A program made the position numbers and the translations under genes. Under the pieces are notes generated by a model. The model was not told the origin of the DNA. It did not search any database and was given only the letters and a program-made list of their open reading frames with translations. From positions 68,671 through 132,670 of the forward strand of contig JALMQS010000105.1 in assembly GCA_024734495.1 (NCBI GenBank): DNA of 64,000 bases, in the 5' to 3' direction. The number at the start of each line of letters is the position of its first letter. Position 1 is the first letter of the stretch. Positions 21,580 to 32,865 of this stretch are shown piece by piece. Source of the DNA: Forficula auricularia. Lineage: Eukaryota > Arthropoda > Insecta > Dermaptera > Forficulidae.

Positions 21580-21680
21580 AGGACCAGTTGTATGTCTGTT
21601 TGTAAAGTCTTTATTAAGTTGACAAACGGTCAAAGCTTAGTATTGACTAAGTGCCCGGCCGGATGGCCAATCAGATGAAA
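21580..21680. mobile_element. half copy of Harbinger-type MITE
   Basis: TAAGGACCAGTTGTATGTCT, then TTGACAAACGGTCAAAGC and CCGGATGGCCAATCAGATGA match one arm of the palindromic MITE at 30051-30257. The second arm is missing. Confidence 0.65.
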
Positions 21681-22434
21681 GTGCGTGTCAGATGTCAGTG
21701 TACTCGCATCGCACGTTTTCGGTTTAACACGGTTAGAGAAATGAGAAAACCTTTTACATCCGGGCTTATTTATAATTTTGACGAAGGTAAAAAAATTTTC
21801 CATTTTCCAAAAACTAAGTGGTTTTTAATTGTTTTTAAGTGACTATAAAATATAGGTATTACAGGAATAAGATGTATATTTATGTATATGTATATATATT
21901 TATTTATATGATACACTCTTTGGTTTATTCTTATAGAGTTGAAAATAATATTTGTCAAATTATAAAATTTTCTATTCCTATCATTTTACATAAAACAAAT
22001 ATTTGCTTAGTAATTAGTTACGCCTAGATTAATCATCCGTTTTTCATTTATTTTATTAAGGATTTAAGAATGGATTTAGAATATACAAAATAATCAATAT
22101 GATTTCAATGTGACGAAAATGTATTTTAGAGACAATGAAGCATAAGCGCCCAGAAATTTTTTTCTAGTTGGAGGCAAAGCTTGCAAATAAATCATTACAC
22201 CGTGTTTTACATAGTTTAATTATTTTTTTTCAATTCATAATTAAGTTATTATCCATCGTGTTGAACATAAGTTATCTTTCAGTGTATAATTATTTCCTTA
22301 ACCTAGGTTCCCAATGTTGTATACTTGAATTCCAACGGCAGAACTATACAATTCGCCGGAATTATAGACGGCCCGAATCCTCTTTGGTTAGTGTAATTTA
22401 AAATTTGTATTAATTTGTTCTTTTTGTTATTTTT

Positions 22435-23115
22435 AACCGACTTCAAAAAAGGAGGAGGTTCTCTATTCGACGAAATAACGTAAATCTCCAATTCTTATGA
22501 GCAAATAATCGAAATTATGATAAATAAAATCTTTTATAAAAAAAACTTATAATATTCATTTAAAACGTTTCGAGAGAATTTCTATTTTTATAAATTGAAT
22601 TTTATTATCATTTTCTGATTCATTCGCCTGACGCTTTCTCTTACGAGATGCATACAAGGTATTATATTAAGTCACTATTAATAACATCACTAAAAAGAGA
22701 AAAATAAAAATAATTTTTATAAAAAAAAAACCCGACTTCAAAAAACTTAAATGCAACAAATAAAATAATAATAACTTAAAAATAAAATAAAATCCACTAA
22801 AAGGTATAAAATAATCATCTTATGTAATTACAACTAAACGACGAAATATTAACATGAAATTACTTTTTGAAGTCGGTGCCAAACATATATATTTTATGAA
22901 TCCCACTTGACGGATCTTACTTAGTACGTTTGGCGGGTACGCTCGCTTATATAGTTGTTTGGAACCGACTTCAAAAAGTAATTTCATGTTAATATTTCGT
23001 CGTTTAGTTGTAGCTAAATAAGATAATTATTTTATACCTTTTAGTGGATTTTATTTTATTTTAAAGTTATAATTATTTTATTTGTTGCATTTAAGTTTTT
23101 TGAAGTCGGTTTTAT
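22435..23115. mobile_element. family D element (ACCGACTTC) with palindromic module
   Basis: The left head is AACCGACTTCAAAAAAGGAG then GAGGTTCTCTATTCG. A palindromic module at about 22729-23113 follows, with arms of about 155 bp running CCGACTTCAAAAAACTTAAA inward to GAAATATTAACATGAAATTA and back. Related copies are at 33905-34580 and 36448-37156. No protein is encoded; the class is uncertain. Confidence 0.75.
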
Positions 23116-23324
23116 TTTTTTTTTTTTAATTATCTGAAAATAATATCAACAAATTTAGTTCTTTGAAAACAAAAAAATCTCCAAATTTTTATTAAAAATA
23201 TCCAAACTTTTCTTGAGAAATTGTCTCTTTATAAAATAATTCATTTATGGAGGAATAATAAAGCATTAGATAATGCAACTGTTGGTCTTGGAGATGAGAT
23301 TACCCTGAATAAAAATAAACTGAC

Positions 23325-24040
23325 ACGTTCTGATGTGGCCATCGACTTGACTTTACCATACAACCTCTCTCTTATATTTAATATTTAATAAAATTATTTA
23401 TAATCATGTAGAGGGTGGGTTAGTTTTTGCATTTTTACACTTCTGGGAGCAAACTGATTATGTATAAAAAATTTGGTTGAGTTTGGTACAAAAGCTTAGA
23501 TTTTCATTTTTTGATCCTACACTCCCCCCCCCCCCTCCCTATTTTCGGTGATTTGTTTTTGCATTTTTAGTCTTCTGGGGTTCACTGATTTTGTATATAA
23601 AATTTGTTTTAGTTTGGTACAAGGGCTTAAATTTTTAATTTTTAACCCCGCCCCTCCACCCCCATTATTTTGAGTCGAAATTCACTAAAATGTAATCAGC
23701 TCTTAATCTCAACGCACCAAAGCTACGTGTGAAATTTGGTTTTGATATTAACACTAGTTTTTGATCTAGCTCGTCCACAAAGATTTGGTAACGCACAGAC
23801 TAACAGAATAGCAACCTAACAGACATTTTGACAAAATAATTAATATCTCGATAAATATAATTTTTTCGATGTTCACTTATTAGAGATTTTTTGTGGACCG
23901 AAATGTCATGGTTTCGCTCAATTTTTTTTAATAAAAATAGTTCAGCCGTTTTTGAGATATTTCGAAAAAAGTAGCAAAAAAAAACCACTTTTTTCATGCA
24001 CGATTTAATTCTTGACCATACCCTGTATGGTAAAGTAAAA
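23325..24040 (-). mobile_element. family B repeat, minus-strand copy
   Basis: On the minus strand the head is TTTTTACTTTACCATACAGG (24015-24038) and the tail is at 23330-23370 (CTGATGTGGCCATCGACTTG on +). Internal blocks match 12600-13300. It lies head-to-head with the next copy at 24103. Confidence 0.75.
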
Positions 24041-24102
24041 ACATATACGGTTAATCGAATTTTCTTTGTTTAAAATTTCGATCATTTCTAAAATTAATCT
24101 TT

Positions 24103-24540
24103 TACTTTACCATACAATGTTTGGTCAAGAATTGTAATCGTTCAAAAAGTGGGATTTTTTCGAAATATCTTAATAAAGGCTCAAACTATTTTGACAAAAA
24201 AATTGAGCCAAACCATGGCGTTTTGATTTACAAGAAAGTCTTATAGAGTGAACATCGAATAAATTATATTTTATGAGATATTAATTACTTTGTCAAATGT
24301 TTGTTAGTACGTTACCATATCAAACACTAATGTGAATATCATAACAAAATTATTTTATATCTAGTTTTTGTATTAAGATTAACAGCTGATTAGATTTTAG
24401 TTTTAGTTAAAAATTAAAATTATAAAATATTATAACTAAAAAAGAAAAAAAAGAATAATGAAATTTAAAATAAGTAAGTTCTATAATAAAAAAGAAAATC
24501 ATTTGTGGACCAAAATAAAGGGGGGGGGGTAGTTTTTTAT
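24103..24540 (+). mobile_element. family B repeat, diverged partial copy
   Basis: The head CTTTTACTTTACCATACAAT plus GGTCAAGAATTGTAATCG is followed by family blocks with deletions; the tail is lost in an AT-rich run near 24540. With 23325-24040 it forms an inverted pair. Confidence 0.65.
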
Positions 24541-24649
24541 AATAATTGAATATTAGAATGGTGCTTTGGCGATTGCATTGTTTATTATTATTTTTTTTTT
24601 TTTTTTTTTTATAAATCTCTATAAAATGTATTTAATAATAACTACAAAT

Positions 24650-24740
24650 GTGGCGGATTTATGATTTTGCCGCCTATTCTCAGTGGCGGATTTAAACTTT
24701 TTTGGGCCCTAGGCAAAATTTTTATTTCGGGCCCCTGTGT
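24650..24740. repeat. hAT-type terminus fragments (GTGGCGGATTTA)
   Basis: TGTGGCGGATTTATGATTTT and, 40 bp on, CAGTGGCGGATTTAAAC followed by GGGCCCTAGGC are typical hAT MITE ends. A related pair is at 27355-27430. No matching right end was located. Confidence 0.4.
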
Positions 24741-24839
24741 ATAAACATAAAATATATGGTATTTAATACATGTATATAAATAGTTCGAATCAATAAAGAG
24801 CCTACTAGAAATGGTAAAAGGGTTTAATTTTTTCCTCAT

Positions 24840-26232
24840 CGCATATTCATTAAAATCTATTGAAATTTCATATACCTATATGAAATATTTTCTTTTGTAT
24901 TTTATATCAAATAGTTTTTATTAGAATATTTGCATTTTAAAGGGTAGTTTATTTGTAGTCTAATTTGAAAAACACTAATTACTTCCTTGAAATAATTTTT
25001 AAAAATATGAAATTAAAAAATATTATAAAATAATCGATTATTTATAATTATATTCAATTTTTAATGAAATTGATTGATTAGTTTTTAAAAAAATGATAAA
25101 AAGCTAGAAAACCGTAACAAATGACTCGTTGATGCCGAGTAACTTGCGACCCATCCTCTTAATAAGACAGACCAAAAAAATTTAAATAAAGAAAGAAATT
25201 TTAAATAAAGAAAACGATCTTATCGATTTCATCTATCTGAAGGTTCACAGTATGTCTATTATTTAAGAAAATAGGACTTTGATTAAGAATTTTGTAGTTT
25301 AAAAGAAATTGTATGAAAAGATTCAATTTCTTCTCTCAAGAAGCGAATCAACAAGAAATGCCGAAAAGTTTTATTTTTTTTTCATTACATATTTAATCAA
25401 ATATATTAAAATTTCATATCTGTATGTTATTTTCATTTACCTTTTATATATCAAATTATTATTATTAATAAATTTTCATTTTAAAAGGTACTTTTTTATT
25501 TATTTGAAGTCTAATTTGAAAAATCGATAATAACTCCGTTGAAATTTTTTTTAAAAATATGAAATTAATAGATATTATAAAACAATTAATTATTAATAAT
25601 TTAATTCAATTTTGAACAAAGTTGATTAAGTACTTTTTGAAAAATGGTCAAAAACCATCTGAACCGTCTAAAAATCGATGTTTTTTGAAAGCACGAGATG
25701 CCTTTGAAAAAAGTTAAAAAAGTCATATGAAATGAAATGTTGACTTGTGACATGGAGGTGGATTTTAAAAAGTGTCTAAAACGGCATTTCAAAGACGGGT
25801 TCGGGGTTTTTGACGATTTTCTCAAAAAGTACTGAATCGATTTCGTTCAAAATTGAATTAAATTATTAATAATTAATTGTTTTATAATATCTATTAATTT
25901 CATATTTTTAAAATTAATTTCAACGGAGTTATTAGCGATTTTTCAAATTGGACTTCAAATAAACTACCCTTTACAATGCAAATTTATTAATAATAATAAT
26001 TTGATATAAAAGGTAAATGAAAATAACATACAGATATGAAATTTTAATATATTTAATTAAATATGTAATGAGAAATAAATATAACTTTTCGGCATTTCCA
26101 GTTGATTCGCTTCCGGAGAGAAGAAATTGAATCTTTTCATACAATTTCTTTAAAACTACAAAATTCTTAATCAAAGTGCTATTTTCTTATATAATACACA
26201 TACTGTGAACCTTCAGATAGATGAAATCAATA
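24840..26232. repeat. inverted repeat (~430-bp arms) plus a third direct arm
   Basis: The left arm (about 25225-25640) contains CATCTATCTGAAGGTTCACA then GAATCAACAAGAAATGCCGA. The right arm (about 25815-26232) is its reverse complement. A diverged third copy of the inner arm runs 24840-25085 in the left-arm direction. Coding-like frames in both arms are mirror translations of the repeat, not genes. Confidence 0.8.
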
Positions 26233-26339
26233 AAATATGATAGATTTATTTCTCATTTATAATTCTTTTCGTCTGTTATATTGAGAGACTGTGTCGAGAT
26301 CAGAGATACATTATTTTTGTTATTGATTCATAAAGTCCA

Positions 26340-26995
26340 TTCATTCTACATAATTGGAATATCTTTTAACTCGTAAACTGTTGATTTTAAACATTTCTCT
26401 CATTTTAACTTTTCTGTTGGAAATTAAATATTCTTTAATAAAAGTCCTCATATGAATTTGTTTTCCTTGGGTTTTCCTAGGGTTAGGCAGTAATGGTGAA
26501 ATTTATGTGGAAAATTGGATAAATATTCTTCTAACGTCTTAGATATTCTACATATAAAAACATTCTAATGAAGAAACATGTTGATAATTTAATTTACTAA
26601 AAGAAAGTTCATTATGTATAATTAGAGAGGATAAACATTAAAAATTAAATATTTTTTTCTGAGAAAGTAAAAATTATTTTACAAATATAAAACCGATTTT
26701 AGATAAAGTGTACCCCTTAGATTTTTATTGAAATCTGTGTCATCAACCAAATTCCATATTTTTTGAATCAAAAAATTATCTGGCCAATTGACTGGGCTTG
26801 AATTTTTATATCGAAAATTATTTACATTTACATAACTCATAAACTATTGATTTTAGACATTTCTTTCATATAAACTTTTATGATGGAAATTAAATGTACT
26901 TTAATAAAAGTCCTTATACGAATCTGTTTACCTCAAAGGGTTAGGCAGTAATAGTGAAATTCAAGTCGAAAGTTAGATAAATACTCCCTATAAAC
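26340..26995. repeat. diverged ~165-bp direct duplication
   Basis: Positions about 26355-26530 and 26830-26995 share the order AACTCGTAAACTGTTGATTT, GGAAATTAAATATTCTTTAA, AATAAAAGTCC and GGGTTAGGCAGTAAT, with about 80% identity by eye. The intervening sequence is AT-rich with no gene seen. Confidence 0.65.
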
Positions 26996-26999
26996 TCAT

Positions 27000-28730
27000 T
27001 GTTCCCCCTAGAAAAATCGAAACTCCATTATTACGAGGCATCACTTATGTATTTCTCATTAAATTATTTCGTTACTTCCAAATTTATCAATTCTAGTAAA
27101 AAGTTATTTGATCTCTAATTGGATTACCGAAATTGAAACCTTATAGTGCTAATCTGATGGCTGGCTGCCTAGGTAAACTCCATAACTACGCCAATGGTCG
27201 CGACCACCCCATTTTGAGTCGTGTAACTAAATTTTGGGGTCGAAAAACATAAAACGACAATGGCAACGAAGAAATTATATTGGGCAGCGACCAAAAATAA
27301 ATTCAAAATACTTAAGCTGATGTGGCCATCCACATGACTTTTCCACACACCTGGCCAGTGGCGGATCTATGATTTTGCCGCCGGTAGTCTGAAATATTTT
27401 GCCGCCTATTCTCAGGGACGGATTCGGAAATATATCAAAAGTAATGGTAGAGAGAATTATATAATTTTTATTTAAATTAACGTATCGCCCCCGCAACATG
27501 AGTGGTCCATGGGCACATATGTGTGTGCACACGTGCGTGCTCGTGCAAACATCCGAGAGAAATAAAGTTCCCCGTCTAAATATAAATTCATAAAAGCATC
27601 AAAGTCGAAATTAGGTATCCGTCGAAAATTTGCCCCCGTAAATATATAATCGGTTTTTCAAAAACGGCTCTAACGATTTGGATGGAATTCTCATCTTCGG
27701 CTAAGTTGTTTTTTGCATCACAAGTGGTTGTTTGAATATTTATAATTACCTACATTTTTTTTCAATTTTCTTTTAATAAAATAAATTGTTTTTTATTTTA
27801 AATTCCACTAATAGATCATTACAAATATTATTATATATTAGAATTTGCCAATTTAATTAATTAAAGGTATTTTTCTTTAAAATAATTTATTAGAATATCA
27901 ATTTCATTTTCTTAAAATATCCGTCAATTCGAAGGATTGTACCTCCTTCTTCAGGATTTAAAGGGGTCAACGAAAGAACCTCGGTGTATATTAATATTAT
28001 TTTTAATTGCAATTAAATTCAAAACTTTGTGCGCACTGATACGTCTTGATGATGGCCATAGCTGATGTAAACGTTGGTAAAAATATAAATTAAATTTTAT
28101 TTTATTTTGGCTGCGATTAAAAATCGACCTTTTTACCTGAATTAAAAATTAAAAATAATATTAATATATCGCTTTTAACTGAATCAAAAAATTACCGGGC
28201 ATCGCTCGGTGTTCCAGGTACTTCATTTTTATATTGAATGAGGAAAATATCACAGGAATGGATTTAACAAAGCTCATGATATGAATATATTTATAATATA
28301 CTATTATAGTATTTATTTTTATAAATGACGTGATAAATCAACATTGAATGACATGCAATTAAACATAAATAAAAATCGGATAATTTATTTGTGCATTTTC
28401 TTAATGTATACTTAATCTTTAAGATATTAAATTTTTACCTATATGTGGATAATATAATATAAAATAAACAATTTCTAGGAAAATAAAATTATCTGCGAAT
28501 CTTACATACATGTGTTTACTATACATAAATTGTTACTTTTTATTGAGAGAACTTTATTAGTTTTTATTTTAAAAAGTGCTTTATAGATAAGAAAAAAATC
28601 ATTGCACCATTTGCCCATTGCCATATCTGATGTTACAGTGAACAAGATTGACTGAAATGGTCTACAGTAAAAAGTTGTAAAGAGAAATCTCAGAGGTTGT
28701 CTTCTGCTTGATTCAAATAAACATATACTA
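27000..28730. other. AT-rich stretch, TE fragments only
   Basis: Positions 27310-27350 hold a family B tail fragment (GATGTGGCCATCCACATGAC). Positions 27355-27430 hold hAT-type ends (CAGTGGCGGATCTATGATTT). From 27430 to 28730 I see no gene and no boundaries, apart from CTTCTGCTTGATTCAAATAA near 28705, part of the dispersed motif family. Confidence 0.4.
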
Positions 28731-28734
28731 CATA

Positions 28735-29770
28735 CAAGGGCGGATCCAGCTTTCAAGTAAGGGGGAATGGGGGGGGGGGTCATATAGTCGCGGTCTAGTC
28801 AGGACAGACTCCAATTCGACTACAATAATGAAAAAACTCTTTCGCCATTGGTTGACAATGGATCGAGACCAGGTCACCCTATCCGAATACAAAACCAGTA
28901 TACAAAATTTTGGGCCAATTCTCGTCGAGTCGTCGTCGAGGCATTATTTTAACATTAATTTACTAGCTTAATTTAGACTAAGTGACGAGATATAACTAGT
29001 TCTTTTAAGAGCTATACTTCTTATTTTGAAAAAGCATTTTATAACCAACCTGTTCTTTTTAGAAATAATTGTTTATTTATTATTTTTCAAAATCATTTTT
29101 TGATCTGGATTGGGATAATTTAGAGAGTTTATTCGAAATAAAAAAAATGAAGAACTTCCATGTGATTTTACAAAGAGAGAATTATATTCAGCAAAGTATT
29201 TATGATTCAAAAAGTTAAGCCTTTTTTGTGAAGTGGTTATAATGAAGATAAACAATTAAGTAGTAATGATTTTTAATTACTCTTAAATGAGATAAACTAT
29301 TAATATATACCACTAGAATGAACTCAGGTTAAAAATTACTCTCCTCACTCATAAAAATAAATATTTGCTCATTGGGCTTTAAAATGTCTGAAACGAGGAG
29401 AAAATTTTTTTCGACTATGATTTTTTTCTCTTTTTGTGTCTGAATTCCGATATCCAAGATAGCCCAAGAACGGAAAGTTAAAAAGTTGGTTAGTATCAAA
29501 ATACATAAGTAGTGATTAGATTTTAGAATATCTCATTCAAAAGGCAGAAAATATTATTTTTTGAATTATTCTATTAGCCATAAATGAACAATTTATATTT
29601 AAATTTATTAATAATTACTAGGGCAGCTCTAGTGTACCGAGTCTTGAAAACGTTTTCCCTTTTTTATTATTTAATGTGCGGGTGAGCGATTCTTTCATTA
29701 GAATGAAAATAACTACAAAGGGCGCGGATATAATTATCTTTCTTTCTTTAGAGCTAATGGGTATTGCAAG
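28735..29770. other. no gene recognised
   Basis: It begins with GGGCGGATCCAGCTTTCAAG and a run of eleven G, a TE-end-like block. A frame at 28708-28971 has no known motif. The rest is AT-rich and unremarkable. Confidence 0.4.
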
Positions 29771-29775
29771 GATGC

Positions 29776-29832
29776 CTGAAACAGGTCTGGACTTGTAAGT
29801 GGCATCCACTTACAAGTCCAGACCTGTTTCAG
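29776..29832. repeat. perfect 27-bp inverted repeat, 3-nt loop
   Basis: CTGAAACAGGTCTGGACTTG plus TAAGTGG (29776-29802) is followed by CAT and then its exact reverse complement (29806-29832). Pairing stops abruptly on both sides. It could be a hairpin RNA, a very young palindrome, or an assembly artefact. Confidence 0.93.
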
Positions 29833-30050
29833 AATATTAGAGAATAATTTTTTTAATTTCTATTATTCTAGAAATGGCCTTTTGCACTCGGACCAAAACG
29901 ATACCTACTCGTTATATAGAGAGAGAATATTCAATTGGACTTGATTCAAATTCAGACAAAAACGTACAAAACACAAAAGAAATTACTTGTTGCGCCTCTA
30001 ACTACCAAGTAAACCGAGTCTTGACTGTTAAAATTTTGAATCCTCACTAA

Positions 30051-30257
30051 GGGCCAATTGTATGTCGGTTGGTAAAGTCTTTGTAAAAGTTGACAAAGGG
30101 TAAAACCTTAGAATTCACCCTGTGCCCGGCGGGATGGCCAATCAGATGAAAGTGTATGTCATCTGATTGGTCATCCCGCCGGTCACAAGGTGAATTCTAA
30201 GGTTTTAGCCTTTGTCAACTTTTACAAAGACCTTACCAACCGACATACAACTGACCC
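30051..30257. mobile_element. palindromic Harbinger-type MITE, TAA TSD
   Basis: Arms of about 100 bp run from GGGCCAATTGTATGTCGGTT to a centre near 30150 and return, ending CGACATACAACTGACCC. Both sides carry TAA (30048-30050, 30258-30260), the 3-bp TWA duplication of PIF/Harbinger. Shorter relatives are at 47849-47998 and 21580-21680. Confidence 0.85.
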
Positions 30258-30556
30258 TAAGTAATTTTTATGAATTTTGTTTAGAGAAACTGGTATCGGT
30301 ACGACGTGAAATGTTTTTTTATAAGAGTAAGACTCTATATATTGATTGCCAACGATGTTCAAATGCCATGGAATTTGGCGCATCTTTTGTCTTTCGAGAG
30401 AGTGGAAATATACAAATCATTGATTAGGTTTATCCTAGCAAATAAGATCAAGCTATAGTACAATTGACAACTACAGTTATTATACCTAATTTATATTTTG
30501 GCTGTGAAAATTTTATTATTTGACATTTTTTCATTGTTTATTTATTAATTTATTGT

Positions 30557-31448
30557 TGTCGCGGCCCGTGGTTGTTATCCCACCTGGTGCCACCAATATA
30601 TGTCGCGACCCGGGATGGTTAAGGGCGCGAACACATTAATTATTTATTTATAGCGGGCAATATCATAGTCCCGGAGGATATGGTTGCCTCACTAAGGGTA
30701 ACGTGACCTCGAAGTCGTGGTTTCTCTGGTCTAGCTCTCCGTTGCTGGTAGATGTGCGCTGTTGAGGAAAAAGTTTCGCTATCTCTATGCAAGGGTTGAA
30801 TTAAAACGCATTTTAACTTTACATCATGGTTTGTTTTATTTGGTATAAGGGGACTTGTACATTATAACTGACTGACTTCCAACAACTCACTGCCTGACTT
30901 CCAACAACTCACTGACTGACTTTCAACAACTGACTGACTGACTTCCAACAACTCACTGACTGCTTTTCAACAACTGACTCTACGACTGAGCTCTCTCATC
31001 TCCCGGAGTTTTCAAGAAAAAGCTCTTTGATTGGATAAACCTTAATGAGAAGGCGTATTTTTAAATCATCAACCTCTCCCATTTCCGGAAGGGCGTCACC
31101 TCGAAAATTCACACGACTTTCTGGAAATTTTCCGTTAAAAGCATCTTTTTTTTGAAGGACCATTTTTTACACAAAATGTAAGAGCAAGTAGATTTATAAT
31201 TCACTGTCAACCCAGATATATGACTTATTTCCTTCATCATATTATTTTGACCAAGAACCCAGAGGGTCCAGCGAAAAGAGCGGAAAAGGGATTTTATAGG
31301 AAGGGGTGCTGTTCTGGGGGTGCGAAAGCACTCGGGTCCGGATGTGCATGAGAAGCCTCAGTCTGGTTGCATTCACCTTAATTACAAAAAGATAGAATTT
31401 CTTTAAGAATCCAAACAAAATTTACAACAGGGGTTTCGGTCCGTAACA
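30557..31448. mobile_element. LTR retrotransposon remnant, TTGT TSD
   Basis: It starts TGTCGCGGCCCG and ends GTCCGTAACA (TG...CA), flanked by TTGT at 30553-30556 and 31449-31452. A second start, TGTCGCGACCCGGGATGG, lies about 45 bp inside, after CACCTGGTGCCACCAATATA. This suggests a short 5' LTR stub, a scrap of internal sequence, then a nearly complete 3' LTR. It includes a (CTGACTGACTTCCAACAACT)n-like short tandem array at 30865-30980. No gag or pol is present. The superfamily (Ty3-like by 4-bp TSD) is uncertain. Confidence 0.55.
30865..30985. repeat. short tandem array ACTGACTTCCAACAACTC
   Basis: About five to six units of 20-24 bp of the form CTGACTGACTTCCAACAACT with small variants lie within the LTR remnant. 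Confidence 0.85.
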
Positions 31449-31736
31449 TTGTTCTAATTATTTATTTATTAATTTATTTATTTATTTATTATTTTCATTG
31501 TCTGTGATTGTTTATAAACTCATGGTAGACTGGCTACAATGGAATTCATTCCGAGGCCATTAAGAGGAGAGAAAATATATATATATATATTTCGGGATAC
31601 GAGCCCATCTCATTGGGAGAATTTTTAATTCACGCTAAGCAATCAAGCCATCATACAAAGAATTTATTTTATTAAATTAGAAAAATTATCAGTAGTCGGC
31701 CTAGACCCCATGACCCCTGGAACCTCCCTTGGCTAC

Positions 31737-31739
<3 letters not shown>

Positions 31740-31771
<32 letters not shown>

Positions 31772-31835
31772 AATATAATTTATTTGTAAAGGACTATAGT
31801 TTCAAAAGTTAGACTCTTCATCATTCTTTTAATTA
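31740..31835 (-). repeat. (AT)n tract and hammerhead-like relic
   Basis: A (TA)n run at about 31738-31770 is followed by a minus-strand hammerhead-like sequence (GAATGATGAAGAG...GAAACTATAGTCC). The first core base is A instead of C. The same unit occurs at 34830-34885 (+) and 36130-36175 (-), as copies of the fold-back described below. Confidence 0.55.
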
Positions 31836-32097
31836 TAAATATGTTTTCTGTTATGTCTAAAAGGTTCAAGGAATGGGTGTTGTCTTTTCTTCTAATAGAA
31901 ATATTTGTTTTCATAATATTAATAAAAAGAAGAATATTGAGATAAATTTTTTCTCATTATATAAAACATTTATTTAACACAAACGATTTTCAGAAATAAT
32001 ATCAATTTCAATTTTCAGAATAAATATTAATACAGTCAATGATTCGATATAAAAATTGAGAATTTTCATATGTATTATTTTTAATATAGTATTAAAT

Positions 32098-32845
32098 NNN
32101 NNNNNNNNNNNNNNNNNNNNNNNNNNNNNNNNNNNNNNNNNNNNNNNNNNNNNNNNNNNNNNNNNNNNNNNNNNNNNNNNNNNNNNNNNNNNNNNNNNNN
32201 NNNNNNNNNNNNNNNNNNNNNNNNNNNNNNNNNNNNNNNNNNNNNNNNNNNNNNNNNNNNNNNNNNNNNNNNNNNNNNNNNNNNNNNNNNNNNNNNNNNN
32301 NNNNNNNNNNNNNNNNNNNNNNNNNNNNNNNNNNNNNNNNNNNNNNNNNNNNNNNNNNNNNNNNNNNNNNNNNNNNNNNNNNNNNNNNNNNNNNNNNNNN
32401 NNNNNNNNNNNNNNNNNNNNNNNNNNNNNNNNNNNNNNNNNNNNNNNNNNNNNNNNNNNNNNNNNNNNNNNNNNNNNNNNNNNNNNNNNNNNNNNNNNNN
32501 NNNNNNNNNNNNNNNNNNNNNNNNNNNNNNNNNNNNNNNNNNNNNNNNNNNNNNNNNNNNNNNNNNNNNNNNNNNNNNNNNNNNNNNNNNNNNNNNNNNN
32601 NNNNNNNNNNNNNNNNNNNNNNNNNNNNNNNNNNNNNNNNNNNNNNNNNNNNNNNNNNNNNNNNNNNNNNNNNNNNNNNNNNNNNNNNNNNNNNNNNNNN
32701 NNNNNNNNNNNNNNNNNNNNNNNNNNNNNNNNNNNNNNNNNNNNNNNNNNNNNNNNNNNNNNNNNNNNNNNNNNNNNNNNNNNNNNNNNNNNNNNNNNNN
32801 NNNNNNNNNNNNNNNNNNNNNNNNNNNNNNNNNNNNNNNNNNNNN
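32098..32845. other. assembly gap, 748 N
   Basis: A run of 748 N lies between the first copy of the repeated locus and its inverted copy. Long open frames called across it are meaningless. Confidence 0.99.
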
Positions 32846-32865
32846 CATTGCACAGAGCTGGGATG

